DNA from: Branchipolynoe longqiensis
Taxonomy: Eukaryota > Annelida > Polychaeta > Phyllodocida > Polynoidae
Assembly (NCBI GenBank): GCA_030323885.1
Contig: CM059203.1
Coordinates: 3,844,001-3,908,000 of the forward strand
Direction: 5' to 3'
DNA length: 64,000 nucleotides
The notes below the pieces were generated by a model that saw only the letters and a program-made list of their open reading frames with translations, had not been told where the DNA came from and searched no databases. Position 1 is the stretch's first letter, and every line of letters begins with the position of its first letter. A program made the translations under genes and the position numbers. This document shows positions 1 through 10,461 of the stretch, piece after piece.

Positions 1-139
1 GCTTAAAGTATCTTTTAATTTAAATGGCTAACCTAGTTAATCTACAGAAACCTTAAAAACATAGTGAATTTGAAGAGTTCTACATCTTAAAACCTATGTG
101 ATTCCATCTATATCCAGTTACATACTACCTGATTATTTC

Positions 140-478
140 CTTGTTTGAGGTTTACATCCTGGCAACATTTAAGGTCATATCAGGACGGACACTGACTTGT
201 GACAGTGCACACTCATGGCAACTGTGTGCATTGCCACAACGGCCGGGTATGGGCCCTCCGCTCGAGCGCCCCACTGGGAGATCAGGACACCGGTGCCCTT
301 ACCTGATTTTCCACGCGGTCACATTATCCGGATACTGAGCTAAGCAGTCCTTTCCTTATCGTAGTAATACCTGATGCCAGGCTAGGTAGTGGGAAATATC
401 AATTTTGTAAATCATTCATTTGACTCGGCCGGAATTCAAATGCCCAACCTTCTGCCAGCGCGCCTACAAATTCAGAAA
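140..478 (-). mobile_element. SINE-1 copy, near full length
   Basis: Reverse-oriented member of the commonest tRNA-derived SINE in the window. The tail-side block (catcctggcaacatttaagg) comes first and the degenerate tRNA head lies near 425-478. The B box is decayed (gaattcaaat). Confidence 0.75.
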
Positions 479-606
479 CTGCATCCAGTCTAAAGCAAAG
501 CAGATTATAATTATCAACCCAACATATTCATAACAAAAAGAAGGCAGAAACTCACACCCAACATATTACACAACTTTGAGCGCAATAAAATACTGTGAGA
601 GAGAAT

Positions 607-912
607 TAGTTGGTTAGCCCATGTTGGTAGACCATGGGATCGTGGGTTCGAACCCTGGTCGAGTCAAACCAATGACTTTAAAAATTGATACTTGTCACTT
701 CCTAGCCAGGCGCTCGGCATTATTAGGATAGGGCAAGGACTGGTTGGCTCAGTGTGAGGATAATGTGACTGAGTGGGATATCAGGCCTGGTCTTCCAGTG
801 GGGCAGCACTATAAAGTCACCATGAGTGTGCACTGTCACAAGTCGGTACCCATCCTGATATGACCTTAGATGTTGCTAGGATGTAAAACAACAACAAACA
901 AACAAACAAAAA
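607..912 (+). mobile_element. SINE-1 copy with intact B box and (AAAC)n tail
   Basis: This is a good reference copy of SINE-1. The tRNA-like head carries the pol III B box ggttcgaaccc near 648. A conserved body follows (ggactggttggctcagtgtg) and the 3' end runs gatgttgctaggatgtaaaa into an AAC/AAAC-rich tail at 885-912. More than twenty full or partial relatives occur in the window in both orientations, which excludes a true tRNA gene. Confidence 0.85.
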
Positions 913-949
913 ACAGTGAGTTAGTGGCGATGGCTTAACCCTGTGTCAG

Positions 950-1287
950 GAGCAAAGGCCATAATCATGGCGAGAAGTGTGCAAATCTTATTCTGTCCTA
1001 TTGTTATCGGGCCATCGCTTTTACACGGAAAAACACACAATCAACTAAGTGTCAAGAGACACTTTTGAAGTTAAAAGCTCACAAAAGTTGACAATATTGT
1101 TCTTCCTGAATTGGTGAAATTGTCTTGCCGTCCTCAAGAAAGCTAGGATTGCTTCTTGATTTACATTGGTTAAAAGATCATGCCTGGGGTTTACATTGTA
1201 AAATTGTTGGCGCAAGGCCATCAAATCTACGCAGTCCCATAACATGTGTTTGAGTGTCAGTGGGGATTGACGGTAATGGAGAATCAA
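950..1287 (-). mobile_element. LINE-I 3' end fragment (C-terminus of pol)
   Basis: On the minus strand from 1287 to 1045 an ORF contains LTLKHMLWDCVDLMALRQQF and EAILAFLRTA. It aligns residue for residue with the C-termini of the LINE-I copies near 18.4 kb and 50.9 kb. It is a dead, 5'-truncated non-LTR retrotransposon end. The tetranucleotide tail seen in the other copies is missing here. Confidence 0.8.
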
Positions 1288-1289
1288 TT

Positions 1290-1755
1290 GCCTTACCCAA
1301 TAAGAAAGGCCATGATCGCATTATAAGACAAGTAGATGACTGGATGTAGCGAGATCTTGTCAACCTCATTGTGTGCAGGAGTCCGGCCGGCATTCTTATC
1401 GTAGAAGTAGTGAATACACTCAACCACCACTATCTGAGAACGAAGAGATATGAAACACCATGTAAAAATACACATGTTAATTACTCATAACTTAACAAGG
1501 GTAAATTGAGTTTAAAAATAAAGAAGAGTATGAAATTATTTGACTTTGGCAAGCGCTGTATTCAAGATTTGAAACAAGACATAATAGTTAACCTTTCGCA
1601 TGCTGTAGATGAATTAAGGTGCGGATAAGTATTTTAATGGCAATGCTTAATTGGTGGATTAAAAGTTGCATTAAGCGAGTACAGACAAAGTGAGAATCAA
1701 ATCTGTGGGGTAATCGACAAATGGCACATGATTGTCAAACATCAATGCACATTGG
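1290..1755. other. Unannotated AT-rich stretch
   Basis: No exon, known repeat or structured motif was recognised here. Shorter unlabelled gaps elsewhere likewise hold no recognised feature. Confidence 0.5.
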
Positions 1756-1756
1756 T

Positions 1757-1890
1757 TCATTATCATCATAATGTTGGTCGCGATGCGACAAAGACTGCTT
1801 TCATTACTTGACTGCCGCTCTCCATTTAGCTCTCTGCTGTGAGAGTTGCGTCCATGAGTCGGTCTTAATGTCTTTCAGCTTCAGGTTTCT
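1757..1890 (-). mobile_element. LINE-R 3' terminal fragment
   Basis: This is the reverse complement of the terminal segment that encodes LKLRDIKTDSWMQLSQQRA in better copies (49.9 kb). It includes the ggtcgcgatgcgacaaagac end motif and a CATCAT-type tail at the low-coordinate side. Confidence 0.8.
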
Positions 1891-2215
1891 CATGAAAGTT
1901 GACTGCAAAAGTGTTGAAGTGCTGCTGGCTTTTGCAAGTTACCTGCGGCACTCTCTCAGGGAGCAAATAGAGGTTTCACACCGGCAAGAACATGTCAAGA
2001 CAGGCGCAAACCTATTTGTCCCTGCAGTGGCTGGTCGGGAGATGTTGAGAGTTCCATACATCAACCGCCCTTAATGCTGCCACAGTGACATGGTTTTCTC
2101 TTTAGGGTTTGCTCCCTTAGCCTTCGGTTCTGTCAAGAACCTGTACCACAAGGCAGTGGTTTACAACTCTGCAGGGCAGGGGCGTCAAACTCCCTGAGGT
2201 ATTGCTATACCTGCA
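1890..2215 (+). repeat. Composite repeat, copy 1, with a 60-codon ORF
   Basis: The segment joined to the LINE-R end recurs in inverted orientation at 38,826-39,160. Both copies keep an open frame of about 60 codons (here 1892-2074, after an upstream extension) that ends in VPYINRP and contains EQIEVSHRQEHVKTGA. The ORF runs antisense to the LINE-R end. I do not recognise the protein. A captured transcript fragment or the antisense of a retroelement UTR are both possible. Confidence 0.6.
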
Positions 2216-2479
2216 ATACCTGCATACCTACACATTGGTTAAAAGAGCACTAAATAAATTACCTTAACACACAATGCCACAGTTTTAATTTGGGTAGCAC
2301 CACCACCACTTAAAAAAAAGTTAAGGAATCACTAAGTTAGGTATTGTAGTAGTCCAGACATGAGCTCCACTACCATATGGTGGCAGCAAGGACTGCTCCG
2401 TCACCATCACATTTGACAGCGATAGGTGGCGGTACGGTAGCCGCCGGACAGTGCAGCCACACGGCTGCCACCTACTGCG

Positions 2480-2675
2480 TGCCCCTCACGACCACTTTGC
2501 GGGAAAAAAACACGATTTACCAATGACCTCCTTGCGACCAAAGCAATCTATGATTGGCAACCTCCGGGTGACCATTCTGATTCTGGTCAAAAGGAGGCTT
2601 TTAATGCAGCAGCTGCCCAAAATGGTCGCAAGGAGGTCGGCGACCACTGAGGACCACTGAGCGACCACTTGTGAC
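2480..2675. mobile_element. WR-3 element, degraded copy
   Basis: Built from repeated forms of the word gtgacca and its complement (cgaccactttg, gaccaaagcaat, tggtcgcaaggag), as in the better-preserved copy at 62.75-63.04 kb. Its ends cannot be fixed. Confidence 0.55.
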
Positions 2676-2689
2676 CTCTTTTCAACCAG

Positions 2690-2843
2690 TCATTGCCCTA
2701 TCCTATTAATGCCGAGCACCATGCTAGGTAGTGACAAGTATCAATTTTATAAGTCATTGGTTTGACTTGGCTGGGATTCAAACTCCTGACCTTCCACATG
2801 GGAAGCCTAAACTCTACCGATTTGGCCACCACGCCCGGTACCA
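2690..2843 (-). mobile_element. SINE-1 head fragment
   Basis: Contains gccctatcctattaatgccg through to the reverse-oriented tRNA head (gccaccacgcccggtac). The 3' half is absent. Confidence 0.7.
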
Positions 2844-2990
2844 AGGGGAATCGTAGTTGCCTGCTACAATATCCTCATCGTGCAAACAATATGAGTATTT
2901 AGAGTTTGTGTCCGCTGGTACGTCAAGAAGGACTGAAGCTGCGACCCAGCATGTAAATATGCCAGGTCGCAGCTTCAGCTTACATGTCAA

Positions 2991-3288
2991 AAGGGCCGTG
3001 TTCAAGGGACGCCTCGGAGATATTCCGGATGTTGCGCTAGTCTGAACGACTTTAGCTGTCGGGTGCCTCGAAAATGGCACCCTCGATAGGGTACAGCCAT
3101 TTGCAATTGAAAAGAACACCTCTGATTGGTTGAAATCACTGAATTCGGCAGCCATTTTGGAGGCACTTTTTGCCTCCTATCTGAAAAGCGAGACCTTTCC
3201 GAGTCAACTCCGAGGTGCACCCTGAACACAAATAGACCAAAAAACGTTGCGTAGTCATCTCCGAGGCATACCATGAACACAGCCCTGG
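2991..3288. mobile_element. WR-4 foldback element, copy 1
   Basis: The ends are imperfect inverted repeats (agggccgtgttcaaggga at left; accatgaacacagccct at right). The interior repeats gcctcgaaaatggc-like words on both strands. A second copy lies at 17,393-17,697. In both places a solo unit of the 58-bp satellite lies just to the left. Confidence 0.7.
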
Positions 3289-3539
3289 TGTGGGGTGGAG
3301 GGTGGGGAATTGGTAAATATACATACGTGCACAAAGTGGTATCTTATCTAATGTAAGATAGGATAATTTCATTGCAATCTACATAAGAACTAAATGCACG
3401 GCAATAACCCTCCCAAGATTGATCATCGGGTGTTTATAGGTGTCAAAGTGAATTTAAAGGGCCAGGGTCTTTAATGAACAATAGGGGTAGGATGGGCACC
3501 AACCCCAACTTCCGCCGTGTAAGCTGAAGCTGTGACACT

Positions 3540-4290
3540 GTATACTGGAACACAGCTTCAGTCCTTCCTGAGGGACCAGCGGAACTCAGACTACCCGGCA
3601 TGCTGGGTCACAGCTACAGTCCTTCCTGAGGGACCAGCAGAACTCAGACTACCCGGCATGCTGGGTCACAGCTTCAGTCCTTCCTGAGGGACCAGCAGAA
3701 CTCAGACTACCCGGCATGCTGGGTCACAGCTTCAGTCCTTCCTGAGGGACCAGCAGAACTCAGACTACCCGGCATGCTGGGTCACAGCTTCAGTCCTTCC
3801 TGAGGGACCAGCAGAACTCAGACTACCCGGCATGCTGGGTCACAGCTTCAGTCCTTCCTGAGGGACCAGCAGAACTCAGACTACCCGGCATGCTGGGCCA
3901 CAGCTTCGGTCCTTCCGGAGGGACCAGCAGAACTCAGACTACCCGGCATGCTGGGTCACAGCTTCAGTCCTTCCTGAGGGACCAGCAGAACTCAGACTAC
4001 CAGGCATGCTGGGTCGCAGCTTCAGTCCTTCCTGAGGGACCAGCAGAACTCAGACTACCCGGCATGCTGGGTCACAGCTTCAGTCCTTCCTGAGGGACCA
4101 GCAGAACTCAGACTACCCGGCATGCTGGGTCACAGCTTCAGTCCTTCCTGAGTGACCAGCAGAACTCAGACTACCCGGCATGCTGGGTCACAGCTTCAGT
4201 CCTTCCTGAGGGACCAGCAGAACTCAGACTACCCGGCATGCTGAGTCACAGCTTCAGTCCTTCCTGAGGGACCAGCAGAACTCGGAATAC
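3540..4290. repeat. 58-bp tandem satellite, 13 units
   Basis: The word ccttcctgagggaccagc recurs every 58 bp at 3563, 3621, 3679, 3737, 3795, 3853, 3911, 3969, 4027, 4085, 4143, 4201 and 4259. Units differ by only a few substitutions, for example ccttccggagg at 3911, so the array is young or homogenised. Solo diverged units lie at about 2,915-2,960 (inverted) and 17,265-17,340. Confidence 0.95.
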
Positions 4291-4397
4291 CTGTATCGCG
4301 CGCTATCAAATAAAGCACTTTTGAAATTATATTCTTCAGAATTAAAGCTGCCTTAAATATGAATGATATGCATATATACGGATAAATGTACACAACA

Positions 4398-4592
4398 CAA
4401 ATATATATTACAAATGATGTTGAGTGTTATTAGTGAAGTTTTGTGAACAAATAAATATATATTAAAAATGATGTTGATTGTTATTAGTGAGTTTTGTGTA
4501 CAAATATATATTACAAATGAGGTTGATTGTCAATGTTATTAGTGAAGTTTTGTGAACAAATAAATATATATTAAAAATTATGTTGATTGGTA
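4398..4592. repeat. AT-rich tandem repeat, about four units
   Basis: Units of roughly 45-70 bp alternate caaatatatattacaaatga and aataaatatatattaaaaat, with gttattagtgaagttttgtg between them. Unit length varies through small indels. Confidence 0.75.
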
Positions 4593-5019
4593 TTCTTAGT
4601 TTTTTTGGGGTAAAGTATCTATTCATCTGAATATGACATTTGTCAGCGCCGGAGCACTGGTCTTCTGGCCATCTTACTATTGGAATTGACAGACTAAATA
4701 ATCTAAGTTTGGTCAGTGCTGTATTAGTCACAGCACCGATCCTGTAGAATTAAGGGAGGGGCTCCTGCTGTATTATGTACAGCACCAGTCACTGTAGTTC
4801 ATGTAAAAATAGGGAGCAGCACCGAGTAGACTGTGTATACTCGGGGCAACTCAAACAATCGTTGTGGGTTACATTTTTTCTCTTATAAAACAAGCTAAGT
4901 TTATAGTTGACAAGACATTTTGTCTGTCTTATATAATGTTCAATGTGTTTAAACAGATTGACAGTTGTGTAGGATGTTCGGTGTGCCGATGGTTTGTTAA
5001 TGATGGTTATGGGTGGTGG
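4593..5019. other. Unannotated intronic or downstream sequence
   Basis: It lies 3' of the second LPP alternative exon. The words tcagcgccggagcactggtc and gtcagtgctgtattagtcac are loosely repeated here, but no family was recognised. Confidence 0.4.
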
Positions 5020-5112
5020 CAGGGGAGGGGTGTCCATGGGGGTGGGTGGTAGGGGGGGGGGGAAACCCACAGGAGAGCAAGCGAGGATGCGGGGGGGGGG
5101 GGAGGAGGAGCT
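5020..5112. repeat. G-rich low-complexity tract
   Basis: Several runs of eight or more G occur between 5051 and 5101 in a purine-rich context. There is G-quadruplex potential on the plus strand, which is the non-transcribed-sense side of the LPP gene. Confidence 0.8.
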
Positions 5113-5222
5113 CAGCGCTTTGCTACTAATTACTGCAGTAGTCGTTCAAGGGCCTAACAAAGTTGGCAACCCTGGCACAGAAAAACAAAACCAAAAAAGG
5201 GATTTTTCTTTTTTTAACTGAC

Positions 5223-5377
5223 CGTGCCGATGCTGAGTGTCATTCCGAACACCAGCACAAAGAGGGTTGGCACCGAAGAATCATGATATAGGTGTCTCAG
5301 ACTCTCGTCGTTACAGAAAAAACCTCGCTGGAAGGCTGTCACTGCACCACCTTCCGTCACCAAATACACCAGACCTG
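5223..5377 (-). CDS. PLPP-like: Lipid phosphate phosphatase, alternative exon 2 (copy b)
   Basis: This is a 155-nt internal exon with acceptor ...tttgcag|CA at 5378/5377 and donor ACG|gtcagt at 5223/5222. It enters in phase 1 and leaves in phase 0, adding 52 residues after the split codon. The protein contains AFQRGFFCNDESLRHLYHDS, the hallmark N-terminal loop of lipid phosphate phosphatases (PFQRG-F/V-FCND in the family), then a hydrophobic stretch (VPTLFVLVFGMTLSIG) that begins the second membrane helix. It aligns without gaps to exon 2a at 24,759-24,913: FQRG falls at residues 16-19 in both. LPPs are six-helix membrane enzymes that dephosphorylate phosphatidic acid, LPA and S1P outside the cell or in the lumen. 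The catalytic motifs lie on later exons, beyond position 1. The alternative is exon 2 of a separate tandem LPP gene, but I found no second first-exon between the two copies. Confidence 0.88.
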
Positions 5378-5399
5378 CTGCAAAGCAAAAGTAACGAAA

Positions 5400-6224
5400 G
5401 CATAGGTTAGGCCAAAGGAAGCAGCAGCAAAAAAACAACAAAAAACATATTTGTTTCTTATCCATATTATTTTGTCAGAATTTGAAATATTTCCCCCGAA
5501 AATTTCTTCTTCTTTTTGCTTCAAGAAATTTGGGTCTGTTATTTATTTATTTAATTTTGTTTTATTTGGTGAGAGAAATCAGTCATGTAATTAATTGACC
5601 GCAAAACTGTGCGTAGATGTTGCTAGGATTTAAAATTCGAACTAACAAATAAATATCTCAAGAGCGCTCTTTGAAAATCTGCGTGGGGATTTTCTTTTAT
5701 TTGCCTGAGAAACAAGTATGTTTTTTTGCTTGGCCTTACTTTTAAAATAAAAGATATAATATATGCAAATATAACTCGTATACAAGACTGTATACGGCTG
5801 TAAGTCCAAGCAGGCTCTGGCTATACTACTTCTTGGTGCTACTCTAGTTCCCGGCTCTGGCACCAGGGGACTATTGGCGCTGTCTGCACCGATGGCCTGC
5901 CGCTGCCTGCAGAGCTGCCACTCGCTCCCCCGGCTCCACCCGAACAACTACTGTGCATTTTTTTTTTACGGTAGGCAGTGGCCAGCCAGATGTCAGTTGA
6001 TGGTCATAGGACCCACTTACATTAATTGAGAATTGATTATGGAGCTGTTGCTCAACTTACTGTTAAAATGAATTATGCGATATTGCCTACACGGCTTCAC
6101 CGTGCATTGTGTCTAAGCATGAATAAACTGATGTCGCCCTTATTATTTCTAGCCTCTGCTTCTTACATATATTATATAGGCATATATATTCATATATGCA
6201 TATTTATTGTATATAAATATATAT
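5400..6224. other. AT-rich intron, little recognised
   Basis: Lies between LPP exon 2b and the TIR-1 element at 6.2 kb. It contains a short SINE-1 tail piece at about 5,613-5,655 (gtagatgttgctaggattta) and an AT microsatellite at about 6,165-6,224. The rest has no recognised feature. Confidence 0.5.
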
Positions 6225-6404
6225 ACAGTAAAACCTCTCTAAATCGACTGACCTTGGGACCGACTTTGTGTGGTCCATTTAGGGAAGTGGTCGGTTTAGG
6301 GAGTTAGAATATGGTTACAATGATATTGTTGGGACCCAAATAAAGGTTTCGATATAGGGGAGTGGTCGATCTGTGGAGGTGGTTGGTTAGAGAGGCCTTA
6401 CTGT
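6225..6404. mobile_element. TIR-1 MITE (mariner/pogo-like), copy 1
   Basis: The termini acagtaaaacctctctaa and ttagagaggccttactgt are inverted and flanked by TA. The interior is rich in ggtcggtttaggg and its complement. Six copies occur in this window. TA flanks and this size suit a non-autonomous Tc1/mariner- or pogo-type element. No transposase was seen. Confidence 0.85.
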
Positions 6405-6406
6405 AT

Positions 6407-6580
6407 ACAGCGTCCCGTATCTATATTAATTCATATACGGGACGCTGTGGTCGAATCGGTAGAGCACAGGCTTCCAGCATGGAATGTCACGAGCTCGAAT
6501 CCCAGCCAGTCAAAACCAATGACTTATAAAATTGATACTTGTTGCTCAGAACCTAGCCTGCCACTCTACATCAATTGACG
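6407..6580 (+). mobile_element. SINE-1 head fragment preceded by a hairpin
   Basis: The tRNA-like head (ggtcgaatcggtagagcaca, B box gctcgaatccc) starts near 6437. Immediately before it, agcgtcccgtat (6409-6420) is inverted as atacgggacgct, so 6407-6448 can form a hairpin that includes the first bases of the SINE. Confidence 0.7.
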
Positions 6581-6689
6581 CTATTCATGCCGCGGGCAAT
6601 GTTGAAACCATACCGAGGCCACATACGTATCTGCGAGGCGCCGCTGTATGAAAAGTAATGTGAATACTTTTTCATCGATCAATACCTCT

Positions 6690-7870
6690 CGAAATCACTC
6701 AAATTTGAGGGTATTCATTTTTTAAAGTACCATATTCATCTTTGCATACCTGTTTTCTATCTATTGGCCAATTTTCACGAAGATTGGGTGACCCTTGCAT
6801 GGTGATTTTCCCATTCTTTAACTACAATATGACTGCCAACTTCAAGTCTGCATAGTTATGGAGGTATCATGTACCATGCAGCACTGTCAGTGTAGTTATC
6901 TGTGTAACACAGTTAAACAACTAGTCTTAGTAATTACAAATTAATAAAAGCTTTAAAAGGGTTCAAATATATTAAAAAAATATATATGTGAAGTGGGTGA
7001 GACTGCTCGACCGCATTTTGCGCGGGCGCACATTTTGCGCGGGACATTTTGAGCGGGCGCGCATTTTGCGAGGCAGGGTTCCCTGCTGTAAAGCGTTGCT
7101 TGGATACGTCGATTGTGACTATCCTAGCAACGATAGAAGGTCGGGCCTTCGGAGCCAGACCCATCGGACGTGTTTTTGCACGCTCCGATGTTTTCAGCCG
7201 ATATTTAGGATTTTATTATGGAAATTCCAAACTTATTTAACTTAATTATATGGGAGGGGATTTGACTTATAACATACATTCCACTGTTGAACTATATTTA
7301 AATCATAACATAAGTTATATTGCTAAATTCATTCTGTTAGTAAGAGGTAAGAATAAAATGGTGAGCTCCTAAGAAGTGACATGAACGTTCCTTGCATTCT
7401 TTACTGTCCTCCAGACTTATATTATTAACCGCTATGGTCAACTTCAGATTGCTATTTGGATTGCTCTATAATCTTATTTAATTAAGGGCCTTCTGCCCAG
7501 GGTCTGTCAGGAGTCGAACTCTCCACCTCGGACATTGCTAGTCAAGGGTCAGGCTGGCAGGATGACAGACAACCGGCGGCAGGAGGCACAAGTCATTCAC
7601 ATGGAAACAATTATTTATATTAACACGTAGGGTCGCCTTAAGCGGGGGTGGAATAGCCCGACGGTTAAATATATATTAAGAAATTTATGCAATTTTGAAT
7701 TTAAGAAAAGATTGGCAACCAGGATGAGTGACTTTGTTGACATCGCCTACTGAAATGCATCTGATCATCACTCAATCTTCATGAAAATTGACCAATAAAT
7801 TAAAAAAATGTATGCAAAAATGAATATGACAGTTTAAAATGTGAATATCTTCAAATTTTACTCACACATC
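6690..7870. mobile_element. TIR-9: about 1.2-kb element with roughly 100-bp inverted arms
   Basis: The left arm at about 6690-6800 (aaagtaccatattcatcttt, ggccaattttcacgaagatt) is the diverged reverse complement of the right arm at about 7765-7865 (aatcttcatgaaaattgacc, aaaaatgaatatgacagttt). The interior carries a GC-rich insert near 7010-7075 in which cattttgcgcggg-like words repeat, and an AT-rich remainder. No transposase ORF was seen. Confidence 0.5.
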
Positions 7871-7939
7871 AGCACACAGCAGTGTCTTACTGCCATTTCC
7901 AATACCCAATGCGTACTCAACCTCGTTCTGATGTCTAAT

Positions 7940-8066
7940 TAGGTCACGTGTGAATAGGATGGAAAAAGGACTGGTTAGCACAGTGTCAGGATAATGTGAC
8001 TGTGTGGGATATCAGGTCATAGAGCTGGTGGCCTGGTCTCCAAGTGGGGCAACACTATAAAGTCAT
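7940..8066 (+). mobile_element. SINE-1 body fragment
   Basis: Contains ggactggttagcacagtgtc, gataatgtgactgtgtggga and gtggggcaacactataaagt. Head and tail are missing. A TIR-3 element begins immediately after it. Confidence 0.75.
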
Positions 8067-8070
8067 ATAT

Positions 8071-8445
8071 TACTAGGATACTAAGACGGCTCACTCAGCC
8101 TGTACTGTGTAATCAAAATGATCAAACCCACCACTTGGTGCGCTGGCTGTTCTCTTGGTTAAACAGGTGGTATATTATATGTATAAATGCATATATGAAT
8201 GTGAAAGATGTGTGATGATGGTGATGCTGATGATGATGCTGATGATGATGTGTATTTGTTGATAGCAATTTCATATTGATGTGTATTCATACTTACCTAT
8301 CTCATGTATAATATAATTGTATGTGTTTACAAGTGAAACACCAAACCAGCAGCCAGGCTAATCAAACCCACCACAAGGTGGCACTGCGAAATTTACATTA
8401 CCATGGGAAAGATAGGGAGTGAGCCGTCTTAGTATTATAGGGTCT
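8071..8445. mobile_element. TIR-3 element, complete copy
   Basis: The inverted ends are atactaagacggctcactc (left) and gagtgagccgtcttagtatt (right). Inside, aatcaaacccaccac occurs near both ends, and a GATGATGCT-type microsatellite lies at 8214-8255. Partial copies lie at 12,716-12,845, about 13,985-14,021, and 47,803-47,942. Confidence 0.75.
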
Positions 8446-8544
8446 TTGGTGTGGTGCACTGGTGGGTTAGCAATGGGCCTTCTGCGCGCACCCAGGGATG
8501 GGTGGCGTTACTATGGTTGCTATGGTTACTAATGAGATCAGGGT

Positions 8545-8667
8545 CCATATGTCCCTTCCTCCCCCGCCCCCTCACCTATGTCCCACCCTCCCGACCCACT
8601 CCCCTATCCTTCCCATCCCCTCTCCCGACTGTCCCTTCCCCCCTATCTCCCTCCCTCCCCTCTGACC
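8545..8667. repeat. Polypyrimidine tract
   Basis: Nearly uninterrupted C/T sequence (ccttcctcccccgccccctc and similar) directly preceding a SINE-1 copy. A second such tract follows that SINE. Confidence 0.85.
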
Positions 8668-9028
8668 AGACGGGATGGCCGAATAAGTTGAGCGTCCGTC
8701 TCCTGTTTTGGGAGATCGGGGGATCCGAACGCACGGGTTTGTGGGTTCGAACCCTGGTCGAGTCAAATCGAAGACTTAAAAATTGATACTGGTCGCTTCC
8801 TAGCCTGGCGCTCGGCATTATTAGGATAGGGCAAGGACTGGTTGGCTCAGTGTCAGGATAATGTGACTGAGTGGGATATCAGGTCATTGTGCTGGCGGCC
8901 TGGTCTCCCAGTGGGGCAGCACTTATAAAGTCACCATGAATGTGCACTGTCACAATCGGTACCCGTCCTGATATGACCGTAGATGTTTCTAGGATGCAAA
9001 ACAACAATAAATAAACAAACAAATCCAC
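8668..9028 (+). mobile_element. SINE-1, full-length copy
   Basis: The head begins gacgggatggccgaataagt (A-box region). The B box ggttcgaaccc lies near 8744, the body is complete, and the tail is (AATAAAC)-like. The copy sits between two polypyrimidine tracts (8545-8667 and 9030-9155), consistent with insertion into one longer tract. Confidence 0.88.
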
Positions 9029-9029
9029 C

Positions 9030-9155
9030 CCTATCTCCCTCCTTCCCCCTATCTCGTTCCATCCCTCCCTCGCCTATCTCCCCCCCCCATCTCCATCTCT
9101 CCCCGCCCCCTCCCCTTCCCCCCCCCCCACCCCCCTTCCCTCCTCTCCCATCTCC
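9030..9155. repeat. Polypyrimidine tract
   Basis: C/T-only sequence with long C runs around 9080 and 9118. It resembles the tract before the SINE at 8545. Confidence 0.85.
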
Positions 9156-9491
9156 AAACATATGAAAAGAAAAGGCTGCTTACCAATACAACCTGAGTTT
9201 GGCAGGACCCATGAGCCATTCAGATGAATAAAATAAGTGTGAAAAAAGGGGCTTATTATGCTGGAGGCCAGAGACAGAAAACCACGTAGCAGTAGGCCCT
9301 GAGTTACCAACCTATACCACGTTGCAGGAGGCTCTGCGTTACCAACCTATCACCCGCAGTTTCTGCCAAAGTTTAAAAATATTATTACTTTTTTGTAAAA
9401 GGAGAAAAAAAAGGGAGATGACCTAGATATCCTATCATCCACTGTTATTGGTACTTTAGATTTTTACAAGTTCTAACTGTAGTAAAGTACT

Positions 9492-9673
9492 ACAGTAAAA
9501 CCTCTCTAACCGACCACCTCCACAGATCGACCACTCCCCTATATCGATTGCTTTATTTGGGTCCCAAACAATTTCCCATACAATTCCGTTTTAAACCAGA
9601 ACACATAATCCATAAAGCGGCCACCTCCCTAAATGGACCATTTAAAGCCATGGTCTGTCGATTTATAGACGTT
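9492..9673. mobile_element. TIR-1 MITE, copy 2 (right end decayed)
   Basis: The left end acagtaaaacctctctaacc is intact. At the right end only gtcgatttatagacgtttt is left of the expected inverted terminus. Confidence 0.75.
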
Positions 9674-9774
9674 TTGTTTCAGTCTAATACTCTGTAACTT
9701 CTGGATTTGCTCATTAGATTAAATGCTAAATTAACGAATGCAAAAAGAAATAAAAGTAAAAGAAAAAAAAGATT

Positions 9775-9905
9775 GTTGGGGTTTTATGTCCTTAGCATCT
9801 ATGGTCATATCAGCACGGGTACCGACTTATGGCAGTGCACACTCATGGCAACTTTATAGTGCTGCTCTACCGTGATACCGGGCCACCAGCACCACGACCC
9901 AATAT
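9775..9905 (-). mobile_element. SINE-1 tail-side fragment
   Basis: Contains gggttttatgtccttagcat, gcactcatggcaactttata and the start of the body block. The tRNA head is missing. Confidence 0.7.
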
Positions 9906-10460
9906 ACATATATGAGTCAGGATCACGAAAAGAGGCCAATTGGGGGAAGTTGTCGGCGTAGATCATTGGATGTCGGCGGCGATTATAGTTTAGCATTGAC
10001 AGAGGTGTTGCAAAGTCCTTAAATTTATCCTGAATGTAAAGGTAGAGAAAATACAACAACCTTATTTGTTTCTAGGATAATTTAATATAAAACAAAGGAA
10101 TGCACTACACTTTAAGAATTGCGACGCCGACATCTTAAATAAACCACCAATTGGCCCATTTTCATGAGGCTGACTCATATATATCTTCCCAGATTATATT
10201 TGCCGTAGTGCATAAAAATACAAATTCTATTCCTTTCTTATCATATTTATTTTCCGCTAGTACACAACACAAGGCAGATTATGTTTGCGCTTACGGTCGG
10301 TAAACACGGTGGTGAATTGTTAATATGACAGGCATCAAATGTGACCCATATTGAGCTCGCCTAAGGCACAGCAGGCCTGTGGGTTTACTAACACTTCCAC
10401 AAATACTTTCCTCCAAAATAAATATGTAAAAATAAAAGAGTGCTTGGTTATTGGCTTATT
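9906..10460. other. Unannotated stretch
   Basis: AT-rich sequence with no recognised exon or repeat. cgccgacatc and gtcggcggcg words near 9,950-10,130 hint at a decayed foldback element, but its ends are not visible. Confidence 0.35.
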
Positions 10461-10461
10461 A

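Noticed and set aside
600..690. tRNA gene
   Set aside because: The A/B boxes belong to SINE heads. Over thirty related copies with SINE bodies and tails are present, and the cloverleaf is incomplete.
3540..4290. CRISPR-like array
   Set aside because: The units are contiguous 58-bp monomers with no variable spacers, in an animal genome.
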